Shown here piece by piece: positions 50,337-59,477 of a stretch of 64,000 nucleotides of DNA (position 1 is its first letter; each line of letters opens with the position of its first letter). The notes beneath the pieces are model-generated. The model saw nothing but the letters and a program-made list of their open reading frames with translations, did not search any database and was not told where the DNA came from. The translations under genes were made by a program, and so were the position numbers. The DNA comes from CAWGUU01 sp963825765 (GTDB lineage Bacteria; Actinomycetota; Acidimicrobiia; Acidimicrobiales; AC-14), in the NCBI GenBank assembly GCA_963825765.1, contig CAWGUU010000009.1:310001-374000 (forward strand), read 5' to 3'.

Positions 50337-51847
50337 GATGGCTCGCCGACAGGCAGCCTGGCCAGCACGACGGTGCCCCCACCCGGTCTCGGCTCGACGG
50401 CGCAGGTGCCCCCCAGCTCGGCGGCGCGCTCCTGCATCGATTTCAGCCCGACGCCCGGCACGTGGTCGGGGGCCAGTCCGGCGCCGTCGTCCTCGACCCG
50501 AACCTCGAGCGCCTCGTCCAGGGCCAGGCGCACGACACACCGGGACGCGTTTCCGTGGCGGGATGCGTTCGTCACCGCCTCCATGACGATGCGGAAGGCG
50601 GTGACCTCGGTGGCGGGGGGGAGGGCGTCGACATTGCCGGCCGTCTCGACCACGACGGCCAGGTCGTCGTCGCCCCGCCGGTTCAGGTACGACGTGCCCT
50701 CCCGGATGGCGGACACCAGCCCGAGCTGGTCCAGCACGGGTGGGCGGAGGTCGTCCACCAGGCGCCGGATGTCCCGGATGGCCTCCTTGGCCCGAGCCGC
50801 CAGGCCCTCGAGGATGGCCTCGGCGGCGTCGGGATCCTGGCGGACGATGCCCTTGGCCACGTCGAGCTGGAGGGCGACGCCGGCGAGAGTGGGGCCGAGG
50901 CCGTCGTGCAGGTCGCGCCGTATGCGTCGGCGCTCCTCCTCGCGCGCCAGCACCAGCCGCTCGACCGAGCGTCTGAGCGTGGCGGCGTGGGCCAGGCTGG
51001 ACGCCACCGCCAGCGGGGTGCCGAAGACCACGAGGAGCACCATGGCCTTTACGGCCGGGGACGAACCGCCGCCGTCTCCCGACGTGAGCACCCACACCGG
51101 AGCGACCACCGCCGCACTCACGGCCGGGACGACGAGCCACAGCAGCTGGCTGCGTCGTTCCTCGGTGGCGGCCTTGGACCGGACGACGAGGGCGGCCGCG
51201 GCGACCAGGGCGTTGGCGCTGACGAGAACCCAGGAGAGGTCTCGAAGGGAGGGCAGGAACGAGGCGGCGCCGATGCCGAGGGGGTTGACGACCATCGAGT
51301 ACTCGCCGTCGAGCGGGCCCGGGGTCAGCGCGTGCAGCGCCGCCAGCACCAACAGGTTGGCGACGGCGGCGCAGGCCGCCCATCGCCACCGCGGCGATGG
51401 GAGAGATCCGTCGGGGAAGAGCATCAGGCCGAATGTCAGGCCGAAGCAGGCCGCAGCCCACCACGACCACGCACCTGCCCACGCCACGATCGCCGTGGCC
51501 GGCAGGGAGCCCGGATCGGTGAGCACGCCGTAGGTGGCGTACTCGCTGGCGTACGCCGCGAACGCCAGGACGACACCGGCCACGAGGAAGACCCAGCCGA
51601 CCAGGTTGTCGCGTCGACGGCGGAGCACGGCGATGCCGATCACGACGATGCAGACGTACGCGATCGCGGTCACGAGCTCGAATGGCGTCGACGCCAGACC
51701 CGCTGCGCCCGAGGTCCCCGCGTTCAGGGCCAGCAGCCAGAGGTTCAGAGCGGTGAAGCCGAGGCCCAGCCCGAGGCCCGCCCACGCGACGGACATGCCG
51801 GTGCGGGCCCGGTTCCGCCCTGTTGTGTGGGCTCGCCGCACTCCCAT
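50333..51847 (-). CDS. Membrane sensor histidine kinase (NarL-system type)
   Basis: A 504-residue kinase with seven to nine predicted membrane helices in the N-terminal 290 residues and no large extracellular domain, then a HisKA_3 domain (RRIRRDLHDGLGPTLAGVALQLDV, phospho-His at about 315) and HATPase_c (N-box EAVTNASRHG, G-box DDGAGLAP, GLKSMQERAAELGG). It probably senses the membrane state or a lipophilic signal. It overlaps the regulator gene by 4 bp. AGGTGAG serves as ribosome site. Confidence 0.92.
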   Translation of the reverse strand: MGVRRAHTTGRNRARTGMSVAWAGLGLGLGFTALNLWLLALNAGTSGAAGLASTPFELVTAIAYVCIVVIGIAVLRRRRDNLVGWVFLVAGVVLAFAAYASEYATYGVLTDPGSLPATAIVAWAGAWSWWAAACFGLTFGLMLFPDGSLPSPRWRWAACAAVANLLVLAALHALTPGPLDGEYSMVVNPLGIGAASFLPSLRDLSWVLVSANALVAAAALVVRSKAATEERRSQLLWLVVPAVSAAVVAPVWVLTSGDGGGSSPAVKAMVLLVVFGTPLAVASSLAHAATLRRSVERLVLAREEERRRIRRDLHDGLGPTLAGVALQLDVAKGIVRQDPDAAEAILEGLAARAKEAIRDIRRLVDDLRPPVLDQLGLVSAIREGTSYLNRRGDDDLAVVVETAGNVDALPPATEVTAFRIVMEAVTNASRHGNASRCVVRLALDEALEVRVEDDGAGLAPDHVPGVGLKSMQERAAELGGTCAVEPRPGGGTVVLARLPVGEPS

Positions 51848-51993
51848 CTCACCTGCCTCGCCGGCCTGGGCCCAGAGACGGACGCCATGAGGCTAACGCG
51901 CCCCGGCGGAATGGTTCCTCGGGGTGACCGGTGGCATGGTGGGGGCCGAATTGCCCATCAAGGTCCACATCGGTGGGACCGACCCTTCGACGT

Positions 51994-53460
51994 ATGCGCA
52001 ATTTCTCGACTCGCCGCTGCCTGGTCATGGCCGTGACCATCCTCGCCCTGACCGGCGGCCTCCTCTCCGCGGCCACGCCCAGCCAGGCCGCGCCCTCGCC
52101 GCGCGACGAGCTGGTGGAGCGCCTGCGCGACGAACGCCGAGGCATGGTCTTCGACGGCCTCCAACGGCGTCCGGGCGGGCCGTGCGGTGACGCCTTCGAG
52201 ATCGTCGAGCGGGTGACCGGCGGGCGCGTGCGCTGCACCCACGGGCCGGACCCCGCCCCCGACGGCGTCGACGTCCGGGTGCGGCAGGAGTTCGCTGCGC
52301 CCGCCGCGGCCGCAGCCACGCCGCAGGCCGGCGTCGCCGCGGTTCAGGTCGGCATCCCCTGCTACGGCACCGGCAGCGACGGGTACCGGGTGCAGCTCAT
52401 CTACGTCCGGCTGACCGGATCCCCCGACCGGTCGGCGACGCTGTTCCCCAACTTCGCCACATGGGCGGCCACGGCCAACACCGTGTACGTGGACAGCGCG
52501 GCCCAGACGGGCGGCGTCCGGAACGTCCGCTTCGTCACCGACTCCACCTGCAACTTGGTGATCGCCAAGGCCGAGGTCTCCTCCACGGCCATGAGCAACT
52601 TCTCCACGTACGTGTCGGACCTGAAGGCGATGGGCTTCAACCGCTCCGACCGCAAGTACCTGACCTGGGCCGACGCCAACACCTACTGCGGGATCGGTGA
52701 GATCTACATCGACGACAAGGCCACCACCACCCCCGGGTTGTCGTCGAGCAACGCCAACAACGGCCACCCCGGTGTCAGCGGCGCCTTCGCCCGCACCGAC
52801 AACGGCTGCTGGGGGATGTCGAACTCCGTCGAGGCCCACGAGCTGACGCACAACCTGGGTGGGGTGCAGCGCACCGCCCCCAACGCCACCACCGGCTTCC
52901 ACTGCCGTGACGAGTCCGACCGGATGTGTTACGTCGACGGGTCCGGCGTCACCATGATCCAGCGCTGCCCGGCGGCCAACGAGCGGTTGCTCGACTGCAA
53001 CCACGACGACTACTTCAGCACCAGCCCTGCCGCCGGCGGATACCTGGCCACGCATTGGAACGTCGCCAACAGCGCCTTCCTGGCCGGCTCGAGCCCGCCC
53101 GTCACCACGACGACGACCCTCCCACCGCCCACCACGACGACGACCGCGGCGCCCACCACGACGACCACTGTCGTCTCGACGGGCACGCCGTCGGCCCCTC
53201 GCAACCTGTCTGCCTCCCGCTCGTACTTCCCATGGGGCGTACGGCTGACCTGGTCGGCACCGACAACGGGCCCGGTGACCGGGTACAACGTGTTCCGCCG
53301 CACCGGCACCGGCGCGTTCGTGAAGATCGCCGACCTGGGGAACGTGACGACCTGGACCAACACCGGCACGGTGTCGGGGACGACGTACACCTACGTCGTC
53401 TCGGCCGAGAACGGCGCCAAGGAGGGTCCGCTCTCCAACCAGGCGTCGGCGAAGGGCTAG
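51994..53460 (+). CDS. Secreted zinc metalloprotease with C-terminal fibronectin type III domain
   Basis: A 488-residue secreted protein: signal peptide (CLVMAVTILALTGGLLSAATPSQA), a protease domain with SVEAHELTHNLGGVQ (HExxH at residues 282-286), followed by FHCRDESDRMCY, a pattern common to a group of actinobacterial secreted metallopeptidases in which a later His/Asp probably completes the zinc site. Then a Thr/Pro linker (residues about 370-405) and a fibronectin type III domain (PSAPRNLSASRSYFPWGVRLTWSAP; YTYVVSAENGAKEGPLSN). An in-frame start 63 bp upstream is less likely. Substrate unknown. Confidence 0.87.
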   Translation: MRNFSTRRCLVMAVTILALTGGLLSAATPSQAAPSPRDELVERLRDERRGMVFDGLQRRPGGPCGDAFEIVERVTGGRVRCTHGPDPAPDGVDVRVRQEFAAPAAAAATPQAGVAAVQVGIPCYGTGSDGYRVQLIYVRLTGSPDRSATLFPNFATWAATANTVYVDSAAQTGGVRNVRFVTDSTCNLVIAKAEVSSTAMSNFSTYVSDLKAMGFNRSDRKYLTWADANTYCGIGEIYIDDKATTTPGLSSSNANNGHPGVSGAFARTDNGCWGMSNSVEAHELTHNLGGVQRTAPNATTGFHCRDESDRMCYVDGSGVTMIQRCPAANERLLDCNHDDYFSTSPAAGGYLATHWNVANSAFLAGSSPPVTTTTTLPPPTTTTTAAPTTTTTVVSTGTPSAPRNLSASRSYFPWGVRLTWSAPTTGPVTGYNVFRRTGTGAFVKIADLGNVTTWTNTGTVSGTTYTYVVSAENGAKEGPLSNQASAKG

Positions 53461-53466
53461 CCCGCC

Positions 53467-54654
53467 TCAGGCGCCGACCGGGACCTCGTGGAACGTCACC
53501 ATCCACCAGTCGAGGCGTTCGCCCGACGGCGGGGTCCAGTTGCCGGTGATGGTGGCCTCGCCGTTCCCCGGCGGCGCCGGTCGGCCACACCCCATCAGCC
53601 GTCGGCCCTTGCGGTCGGTGAAGACCAGGCCGTCGGGATCGTCGGCGTCGCCGTGGATGTCGAATTTGCCCTGGTGGTGAAGGCGATGATGATGCGAACA
53701 CAACGCCACCAGGTTCCAGGTGTCGGTGGGACCGCCGTCGAGCCAATGGACGATGTGGTGGATCTGCAACCAGGCGGTGTGGTCGCAGCCCGGGACCCGA
53801 CAGCCCCGGTCTCGTTCCTCGATCACCATGCGGGTGCGCTCGGGGACCAGCCGCAGGGCCCGGCCCACGCTGACCGCCACCCCGTGGCGGTCGTGTTCGA
53901 CGGTCTTGACCCGCCCGTCACAGCCCAGGTGGCGCAGCACGGCGTCGGGCAGGCCCGGGCCCAGGTGCAGGTTGCCGGTGCCGTCGGGGTGGAGGTGCAC
54001 CACCACCGTCTGGGCGTCGTGATGGCCGCGGGTGGCGTGGTCGGCGGCCAGGGCCCGTTCGGCCACCGCCACCAGGGCGTCGGCCCACGACTCCAGCTTC
54101 TGGCGTTCCCGCTCCAAGCTCAGGGCCCGGGCGACCTTGGCCCCCTCCTCGGCCCCCAGGGTCCCCCAGCACCGCCACCAGCCGTCGTCGTCGTGGCCGA
54201 AGTCGACCCGGCGCCGCTCGGGCTCGGGTTCGGGCTTGTCGGCCTCGAACACATACTTGGACAGCACCCGCGACAGTTGGCTGACGGTGGCCTGGCGGGC
54301 GAAGTCGGCCACGGAGGCATCGGCCGACGCCGGGGCGTGGCGACAGATCAGGGCCACCTGGTCCTCGCTCAGCTCCCCGGCCTCGAAGGCGGCCCGGGTC
54401 TGGGGCAGCTCACCCAGCCGCCGGGCCATGGAGACCAGCCGCTGAGCCCGCTTGGGCGACACCCCGCACTTCCAGCCCACCCAATGGCAAGGCGAGAGGA
54501 TGTCGGCCCCCTCCCACGAGCCGGTGGCCAGCACGTCGGCGATCAGGCCGACCAGGCGGCCGGCGGCGGCGTTGGCCACCCCGCACACCTGGGCCACCTC
54601 GGCCTCCAGGGCCATGGCGGTGACCTCCCGCTCCATCGCAGTCGCCGAACTCAT
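53467..54654 (-). CDS. DUF222 / HNH endonuclease (13E12 repeat family)
   Basis: A 395-residue protein of the 13E12 family common in actinobacteria: a DUF222 helical region (residues 1-270; GWKCGVSPKRAQRLVSMARRLGELPQTRAAFEAGELSEDQVALI) and a C-terminal HNH nuclease (RDRGCRVPGCDHTAWLQIHHIVHWLDGGPTDTWNLVALCSHHHRLHH), with Cys pair, catalytic HH and HHH metal site intact. ATG 54654 is 6 nt after TACCAT. An actinobacterial LexA box lies in the promoter spacer, so it should be DNA-damage induced, as several M. tuberculosis 13E12 genes are. Confidence 0.92.
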   Translation of the reverse strand: MSSATAMEREVTAMALEAEVAQVCGVANAAAGRLVGLIADVLATGSWEGADILSPCHWVGWKCGVSPKRAQRLVSMARRLGELPQTRAAFEAGELSEDQVALICRHAPASADASVADFARQATVSQLSRVLSKYVFEADKPEPEPERRRVDFGHDDDGWWRCWGTLGAEEGAKVARALSLERERQKLESWADALVAVAERALAADHATRGHHDAQTVVVHLHPDGTGNLHLGPGLPDAVLRHLGCDGRVKTVEHDRHGVAVSVGRALRLVPERTRMVIEERDRGCRVPGCDHTAWLQIHHIVHWLDGGPTDTWNLVALCSHHHRLHHQGKFDIHGDADDPDGLVFTDRKGRRLMGCGRPAPPGNGEATITGNWTPPSGERLDWWMVTFHEVPVGA

Positions 54655-54660
54655 CCCGCC

Positions 54661-54690
54661 ATGGTAGCGAACAGATGTTCGACTACGCAA
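54661..54690 (-). promoter_or_regulatory. LexA (SOS) box inside the HNH promoter
   Basis: CGAACAGATGTTCG (54668-54681) fits the actinobacterial SOS box CGAAC-N4-GTTCG exactly. On the minus strand it lies between TTGCGT (54690-54685) and TACCAT (54666-54661), spacer 18, so bound LexA would block RNA polymerase. Confidence 0.8.
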
Positions 54691-54829
54691 GTACCATGGC
54701 GACGAACTGCTGGAACTCTGACGTCGCAATTACGTGGTGGCACCCTGGTTCTTTGCCTGCGTCTGTGATGGAGTGACGCCGGGCGCCGGCTCGTTCGGCG
54801 CGATCCACCAGATGACGGGAGGGGCTTCC

Positions 54830-55354
54830 ATGGGCAGGGCGGTCGTGAACCGGACGGTGCATGGCGTGGTTGCCGCGGCCGTCGCGCTGGTGCTCCTCGG
54901 GGCGTGCAGCGCGTCAGTGTCGATCGGCGGGGAAAAGCTCAACACCGACAAGGCCGAGGAGTCGATCCGCACCTTGCTGGAAGGCACGCCGGTCGACTCC
55001 GTCAGCTGCCCCGAGCGGGACCTGAAGGAGGGCGATGTCTTCGAGTGCACCGCCAAGGTCGACGGCCAGGACGTTCGTATCAAGATCACCCAGAAGGACG
55101 ACCAGGGCAATGTCCACCTCGACCGGGTGGACGCCATCCTTGACGTTTCCAAGGCAGTGGCCCTGGTCGAGCAGAGGGTGCTCGAAGCGACCGGTTCGGC
55201 GGTGAACGCCAGTTGCGGACCCCAGCGGTACCTGGTCAGAGCGCCTGGTGCGGAGGTCGAGTGCCAGATCACGCCGACGTCAGGGGGGGCCAGCAGCGGG
55301 GTGATCCTCCAGGTCGAAGACGTCGACGGCACGGTCAACCTGCGTTCGACGTGA
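54830..55354 (+). CDS. DUF4333 lipoprotein, two-domain
   Basis: A 174-residue lipoprotein: signal peptide with lipobox LLGAC, then two DUF4333-like modules of about 70 residues, each with a Cys pair: SVSCPERDLKEGDVFECTAKVDGQDVRIKI and NASCGPQRYLVRAPGAEVECQI. DUF4333 is frequent in actinobacterial lipoproteins and of unknown function. ATG 54830 has a GGGAGGGG site; the open frame extends upstream without a signal-peptide-like start. Confidence 0.87.
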   Translation: MGRAVVNRTVHGVVAAAVALVLLGACSASVSIGGEKLNTDKAEESIRTLLEGTPVDSVSCPERDLKEGDVFECTAKVDGQDVRIKITQKDDQGNVHLDRVDAILDVSKAVALVEQRVLEATGSAVNASCGPQRYLVRAPGAEVECQITPTSGGASSGVILQVEDVDGTVNLRST

Positions 55355-55403
55355 CCATCGCGGCGCCAACCCGTCCCCCCAGGATCATCGGTCCGAGTCG
55401 CCG

Positions 55404-55883
55404 ATGAGCAGGCTCGGCGAACGAATCGGCGGCGTCGTCGGGAAGAAGTCGTGGTTGGTCGACCACAGCACCGACATCCTGCTGATCATGATCGGCGCCC
55501 TGTTCATCGTGATCGGGCTGGTCGTCCGGCAGGCATCGCTGCCGATCGACGGGGGCGTGACGGCTCAGGGTCGGATCGTCGGCCACGTCGTCAGCCGCCA
55601 GGACGACGACAAGCGTCCGACCATCGAGTTCACGGATGCGTCCGGGGCCGTCCACCGGTTCGATTCCAAGGTGGGCGGGTTCCTCTTCGAAGGCGACGTC
55701 GGCGACGTCGTGGAGGTCACCTATGACCCAGATGACCCGTCCCGTGTCGAAGTCGCCGAGAACCCGGGCCGCTGGTTGTGGTTCCTCCTCTGCGGAGCCG
55801 GGGTGGCGCTGTGGCTCGGAGAGCTGGGCCTCCTGGGCTATCGGCGGGTGAAGGCGGGCCGTCCGCCAGGGCCCTCGGGCTGA
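55404..55883 (+). CDS. DUF3592 domain membrane protein
   Basis: A 159-residue protein with two membrane helices (about residues 24-43 and 121-142) flanking an extracytoplasmic beta domain typical of DUF3592 (AQGRIVGHVVSRQDDDKRPTIEFTDASG; GDVVEVTYDPDDPSRVEV). Function unknown. It lies 49 bp after the DUF4333 gene and may be cotranscribed. Confidence 0.85.
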   Translation: MSRLGERIGGVVGKKSWLVDHSTDILLIMIGALFIVIGLVVRQASLPIDGGVTAQGRIVGHVVSRQDDDKRPTIEFTDASGAVHRFDSKVGGFLFEGDVGDVVEVTYDPDDPSRVEVAENPGRWLWFLLCGAGVALWLGELGLLGYRRVKAGRPPGPSG

Positions 55884-55927
55884 CCACCCGACCAGCGCCG
55901 CTGGACGCGGCACTAGCGTTGCCGTCC

Positions 55928-56743
55928 GTGCCCCTCGTCGAGGTCGAAGCCACCGCGGCGCAGGCCGCGGTCGCCGACGCCGGAGCCCGGGTCTCGGCCC
56001 TGGTCCGCTCGGTCACCCACCCGGACGCACCGGCGCTGGGGGAATGGGACGTCACCGACGTGGCGGTGCACCTGTCGCACACCGTCGACATCGTCGGCGC
56101 CATGGCCAAGGGTGCCGACTCGATGGCCACCGAGATATGGGACCTGTCGAAGCTGACGGCCATGCTCGTCGCGGGCGAGAGCGAGCGGGATCTGGGCGTG
56201 CTCGCCACCAGGATCGACGCCAGCGTCGCCGGCCTGCTGGCGACTCTGCGCTCGGCCGCCGACGGTGACCGCCGGCCTTGGCTGATCCAGGGCGTGGAGA
56301 TGCCCCTCTCGACGATCGCCTGCCACGCCCTGAACGAGCTGGTCGTGCACGGTCGCGACATCGCCCGCGCCGACGGCGTGCCCTGGCCGGTGGAGCGGGC
56401 GCACGCCACGCTCATCCTTCGGGGCTTCCTCTTCCCGGTGCTGGCCGCCGTTCGCGGGTCGATGGTCGACCAGTCCGCTGCCGCCGGGGTGAAGGCCACC
56501 TACGACATCCGCCTCCGCGGCGGGGGAGGGGTGGCGATCCGGTTCGACGAGGGCGATCTCACGGTCACCGACGCCCCGGAGGGACGGGTCGACTGTCACC
56601 TGTCCGTCGACCCCGCCACGTTCATGCTGGTGGCGTGGGACCGCGTCGGCCAATGGCCCGCCATCGCGCGGGGCCAGTTGTTCTCGTGGGGACGCAAGCC
56701 GTGGCTCGGACTCAAGCTGCGAGGGATGATGCGGAACCCGTAG
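55928..56743 (+). CDS. Maleylpyruvate-isomerase/DinB-like N-terminal plus SCP2-like C-terminal protein
   Basis: A 271-residue protein. The N-terminal 160 residues form a DinB-like four-helix bundle of the mycothiol-dependent maleylpyruvate isomerase family (EWDVTDVAVHLSHTVDIVGAM; STIACHALNELVVHGRDIARA, with the conserved His residues that bind metal). The C-terminal 90 residues are sterol-carrier-protein-like (YDIRLRGGGGVAIRFDEGDLTV; DCHLSVDPATFMLVAWDR). Many such proteins use mycothiol. GTG 55928 follows TAGCGT (55914-55919) by 8 nt. Confidence 0.83.
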   Translation: MPLVEVEATAAQAAVADAGARVSALVRSVTHPDAPALGEWDVTDVAVHLSHTVDIVGAMAKGADSMATEIWDLSKLTAMLVAGESERDLGVLATRIDASVAGLLATLRSAADGDRRPWLIQGVEMPLSTIACHALNELVVHGRDIARADGVPWPVERAHATLILRGFLFPVLAAVRGSMVDQSAAAGVKATYDIRLRGGGGVAIRFDEGDLTVTDAPEGRVDCHLSVDPATFMLVAWDRVGQWPAIARGQLFSWGRKPWLGLKLRGMMRNP

Positions 56744-56779
56744 AAGCGGGTCGGCGGCGGGTCCGGCCGGCCCGTCAGG

Positions 56780-57253
56780 TCAGTGACCGGGAAGGACCTC
56801 GACCGCCTTCCTCGACGCCCGGCCGGCCGCCTTGCGGGCCCGCCACCCCAGCGACGGTCGACCCTCGGTGTCGGTGGCGGCGAGCAGCAGGCCGCCCAGC
56901 ATGGCCAGGTTCTTCATGAAGCTGATGCGCTGCACGGCGCGAGTGGCGGTGTCCTCCTCTTCCCAGAACCGGTGCCCGGCCAGGGTGGTGGGCACCAGCG
57001 ACGCGGCGAGCACCGCCGACGAGATCCGGGGGATGCGCCCTGCCGCCAGCAGCGCCCCCGCCGCCACCTGGACCACTCCGTTGATCCGCACGAGGGTGAT
57101 TGGGTCCTCGGGCAGGTGCATGGCGTGGGCCAGCGGGGGCCCGACCTTCTCGGCCTTGGACGCCTTGGACTCGGGATGCTTGGCCGCGTCGAGACCTCCG
57201 GCGACGAACATCGATGCCAACAGGGGACGGGCGACTGTGCGGCTCACGGGCAT
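56780..57253 (-). CDS. DoxX family membrane protein
   Basis: A 157-residue membrane protein with four helices: MPVSRTVARPLLASMFVAGGLDA at the start, ITLVRINGVVQVAAGALLAAGR in the middle and ISFMKNLAMLGGLLLAATD near the end, as in DoxX/DoxD-like proteins. AGGAG lies 6-7 nt before ATG 57253. DoxX relatives take part in redox or sulfur electron transfer; no specific role is visible. Confidence 0.85.
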   Translation of the reverse strand: MPVSRTVARPLLASMFVAGGLDAAKHPESKASKAEKVGPPLAHAMHLPEDPITLVRINGVVQVAAGALLAAGRIPRISSAVLAASLVPTTLAGHRFWEEEDTATRAVQRISFMKNLAMLGGLLLAATDTEGRPSLGWRARKAAGRASRKAVEVLPGH

Positions 57254-57309
57254 GGTCGACTCCTACCCGCTGCCCGGCGATCGTTACTCCTGCGAACCTC
57301 ACCTGGCGG

Positions 57310-57315
57310 TACACT
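57310..57315 (+). promoter_or_regulatory. -10 box of the GT39-like gene
   Basis: TACACT, 11 nt before GTG 57327; a very short or absent leader. Confidence 0.35.
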
Positions 57316-57326
57316 CCGGCGCCTCC

Positions 57327-58790
57327 GTGAACGCCGCCGCCGCCCGCCCTGTCTGGTCTCGGGCGGGCTGGTCACGGGCGGGATGGTGGGTGCTCCCGCC
57401 GCTCGTGCTGGCGGTGCTCGGCGGATGGCTCCTCGCCCGGCACCACAGCCTCTGGTACGACGAGCTGTACACCGCCGAGTTGGCCCCGGTGGCGCTCGGA
57501 CGCCTGGTGAGCGCGGTGGTGCACGGCGAGGGCACGATGGCCTACCTGCCGAGTGCCCCGCCCTCCTACAACGGCCCGTACTACGCGGTGGCCCACGCCT
57601 GGCTGGCCGTGACCCGGCTCCCGGCAGACGAGGTCGGGCTGCGCCTGCTGTCACTGGTGGCGGCGGTGGCCGCCCTCCTGGTCTTCACCCGGGCCGTGGG
57701 CCGGCTGGCCGGGCCGGGCGTCGCCGCGGTGGCGGGGCTGGTGGCGGCCACCAACCCGCTGGTCGTGGAGTTCTCGGTCGAGGCCCGGGGCTACGGCCTG
57801 GCCCTGCTCTGCACCTCGCTCGCCGCCCTGGCACTGGTTCGCTGGCTCGACGGGCGGCCGAGGAGCCTCCTGCTGTACGGGCTGGCCGGCGCCGCCGCCG
57901 GCCTCATGCACTGGTTCGCCGTCCTCGCCCTGTTCGGCTTCGCTGTGGCCGCACTGGCGCTTCGCGGCCGTCGGGCCCTCCCCGTGGTGGCGGTGACGGG
58001 CGCCGCTTGCCTGCCGGTGGTGGCGCTCGTCGCCACGGCCGTGGCCAACGGGGTGGGCGCGTCGGGGGCCGAGTGGATCGCCGACGTCGGAGTCGACGTT
58101 CCCCGCCTGCTGCTGCGCTCGTGGGCCGGCGCCCACATCCCGCTCCTGGCGCTGACGCTGGCCGCGGCCGTCGCGGGCGTCTGGCCCGGGGGTCGGCGCC
58201 CGGAGGCTCGCGTGGTGGCGGCGGCGTGGTTCGGCGTCCCTGTGGTGGTCGTCACCGCCGTCGCCCTGATCCGGCCGCTCTACGTGGACCGCTACCTCCT
58301 GCCGGCCCTGCTCGGCCTCGCACTCCTGGTGGCGCTCGGCGCCACCCGCCATCGCCGACGGGCAGCCGGGGTGGTGGCTGTCGCGGCCGTCCTCGCCGCG
58401 TCCCTCTGGGCGACCGCCGCCACCGTACGACTCGGCCCGAAGGAGGACCTGCGGGCCGCTGTGGCGGCGATCGCCGCGGGGCACGCGGCCGGGCAGCCCG
58501 TCGTACCCGCCTCCAGGTGGGAGGCCATAGGCCTCGACCACTACAGCCGTGGTCGTGCCGATCTCCGTCCCGACGTGGTGCTTCCCCCGGCAGGGGTCCC
58601 CGAGGCGTCGACGGTCTGGGTCGTCCGCCGCGGGTCCGGGGGAGTGGGGGACGACAGGGCGGCCCGCGCCGCGCTCGACTCCGACCTCGCCGGCCGAGGC
58701 CTCAGGGTCGTGGCCGAGCAGCGATTCCCGGGGCGCTACTCGGTGGTGGTCGTCCAGCGCTGGGAGCGGCCTGGCCTGTCGGGACCGTGA
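57327..58790 (+). CDS. GT39-like (ArnT/PMT family) membrane glycosyltransferase
   Basis: A 487-residue polytopic membrane protein with about eleven helices. The first extracytoplasmic loop holds SLWYDELYTAEL, the Asp-Glu motif of GT-C transferases that use polyprenyl-phosphate sugars. RLLSLVAAVAALLVFTRAVGRL, VEARGYGLALLCTSLAALAL and LIRPLYVDRYLLPALLGLALL are typical of the family. It probably adds a sugar to a protein or lipid on the outer face. The 3' end overlaps the convergent GT2 gene by 55 bp. Confidence 0.85.
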   Translation: MNAAAARPVWSRAGWSRAGWWVLPPLVLAVLGGWLLARHHSLWYDELYTAELAPVALGRLVSAVVHGEGTMAYLPSAPPSYNGPYYAVAHAWLAVTRLPADEVGLRLLSLVAAVAALLVFTRAVGRLAGPGVAAVAGLVAATNPLVVEFSVEARGYGLALLCTSLAALALVRWLDGRPRSLLLYGLAGAAAGLMHWFAVLALFGFAVAALALRGRRALPVVAVTGAACLPVVALVATAVANGVGASGAEWIADVGVDVPRLLLRSWAGAHIPLLALTLAAAVAGVWPGGRRPEARVVAAAWFGVPVVVVTAVALIRPLYVDRYLLPALLGLALLVALGATRHRRRAAGVVAVAAVLAASLWATAATVRLGPKEDLRAAVAAIAAGHAAGQPVVPASRWEAIGLDHYSRGRADLRPDVVLPPAGVPEASTVWVVRRGSGGVGDDRAARAALDSDLAGRGLRVVAEQRFPGRYSVVVVQRWERPGLSGP

Positions 58791-59467
58791 GCGCGGGCCC
58801 GCGCCGCCCAGGCGAGGGTCCGGCCCGACTGGGCGAGGCGCGCGGACGCGGTCCACGCCGAGCGGCCGGTCGACCTGCCCGCGCGGGCGACCGGCAGGGA
58901 CGCCACAGGCAATCCGGAGGCCCCGATGGCGGCGACGATGCTCGGGGCGCCGAACTCGACGACCGCGGCGCGAGCGGCAGCACCAAGCGCCAGGAAGGCG
59001 CCGGCGTCGGGAGGCAGGCCGTTGATTCCGGCCAGGAGGCGCCGGTGGACACGGCCGGTGATGGACCGGCCAATACCCTCGTAGCTCCCACGTCGCCCGG
59101 CGAACACTGCGCCGACGTCACCCGCGGCGAGGCGGTCGAGCAGGGCGGGAACGGCCTCGGGCGGGTCCTGCAGGTCGGCGTCGAGGCAGACCCACGCCGC
59201 CGCGCCGGCCTCGTCGACGAGACCCCTCGTGACCGCTCGGTGCTGGCCGACGTTGACGGACAGGACGGTCACCGCCAGCCGGGCGTCTGCCGCGGCCAGA
59301 TCACGGGCGACGGCCAGGCTGTCGTCCGGCGAGCAGTCGACCACGAAGCGCAGGCGCCACCGCCGATCGGCGAGGGCGGCGTCGAGCCGCTCGACCAGCT
59401 CGGCGAGAGTGTCGCGGTTGCCGTACACCGGCGTCACGATCGCCACGTCGGCTCCGGCCCCCGTCAC
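58736..59467 (-). CDS. Family 2 glycosyltransferase (dolichyl-phosphate-sugar synthase-like)
   Basis: A 243-residue GT-A enzyme: DVAIVTPVYGNRDTLAELVERLD at the start, VDCSPDDSLAVARDLA (where VDDxSxDx is usual), the DXD-type metal motif in WVCLDADLQDPPEAVPALL and a C-terminal segment without membrane helices. It resembles polyprenyl-phosphate mannose/glucose synthases, which would supply the donor for the adjacent GT39-like enzyme. GTG 59467 is 10 nt after the epimerase stop. Confidence 0.85.
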   Translation of the reverse strand: MTGAGADVAIVTPVYGNRDTLAELVERLDAALADRRWRLRFVVDCSPDDSLAVARDLAAADARLAVTVLSVNVGQHRAVTRGLVDEAGAAAWVCLDADLQDPPEAVPALLDRLAAGDVGAVFAGRRGSYEGIGRSITGRVHRRLLAGINGLPPDAGAFLALGAAARAAVVEFGAPSIVAAIGASGLPVASLPVARAGRSTGRSAWTASARLAQSGRTLAWAARARAHGPDRPGRSQRWTTTTE

Positions 59468-59477
59468 AACGACCCAA

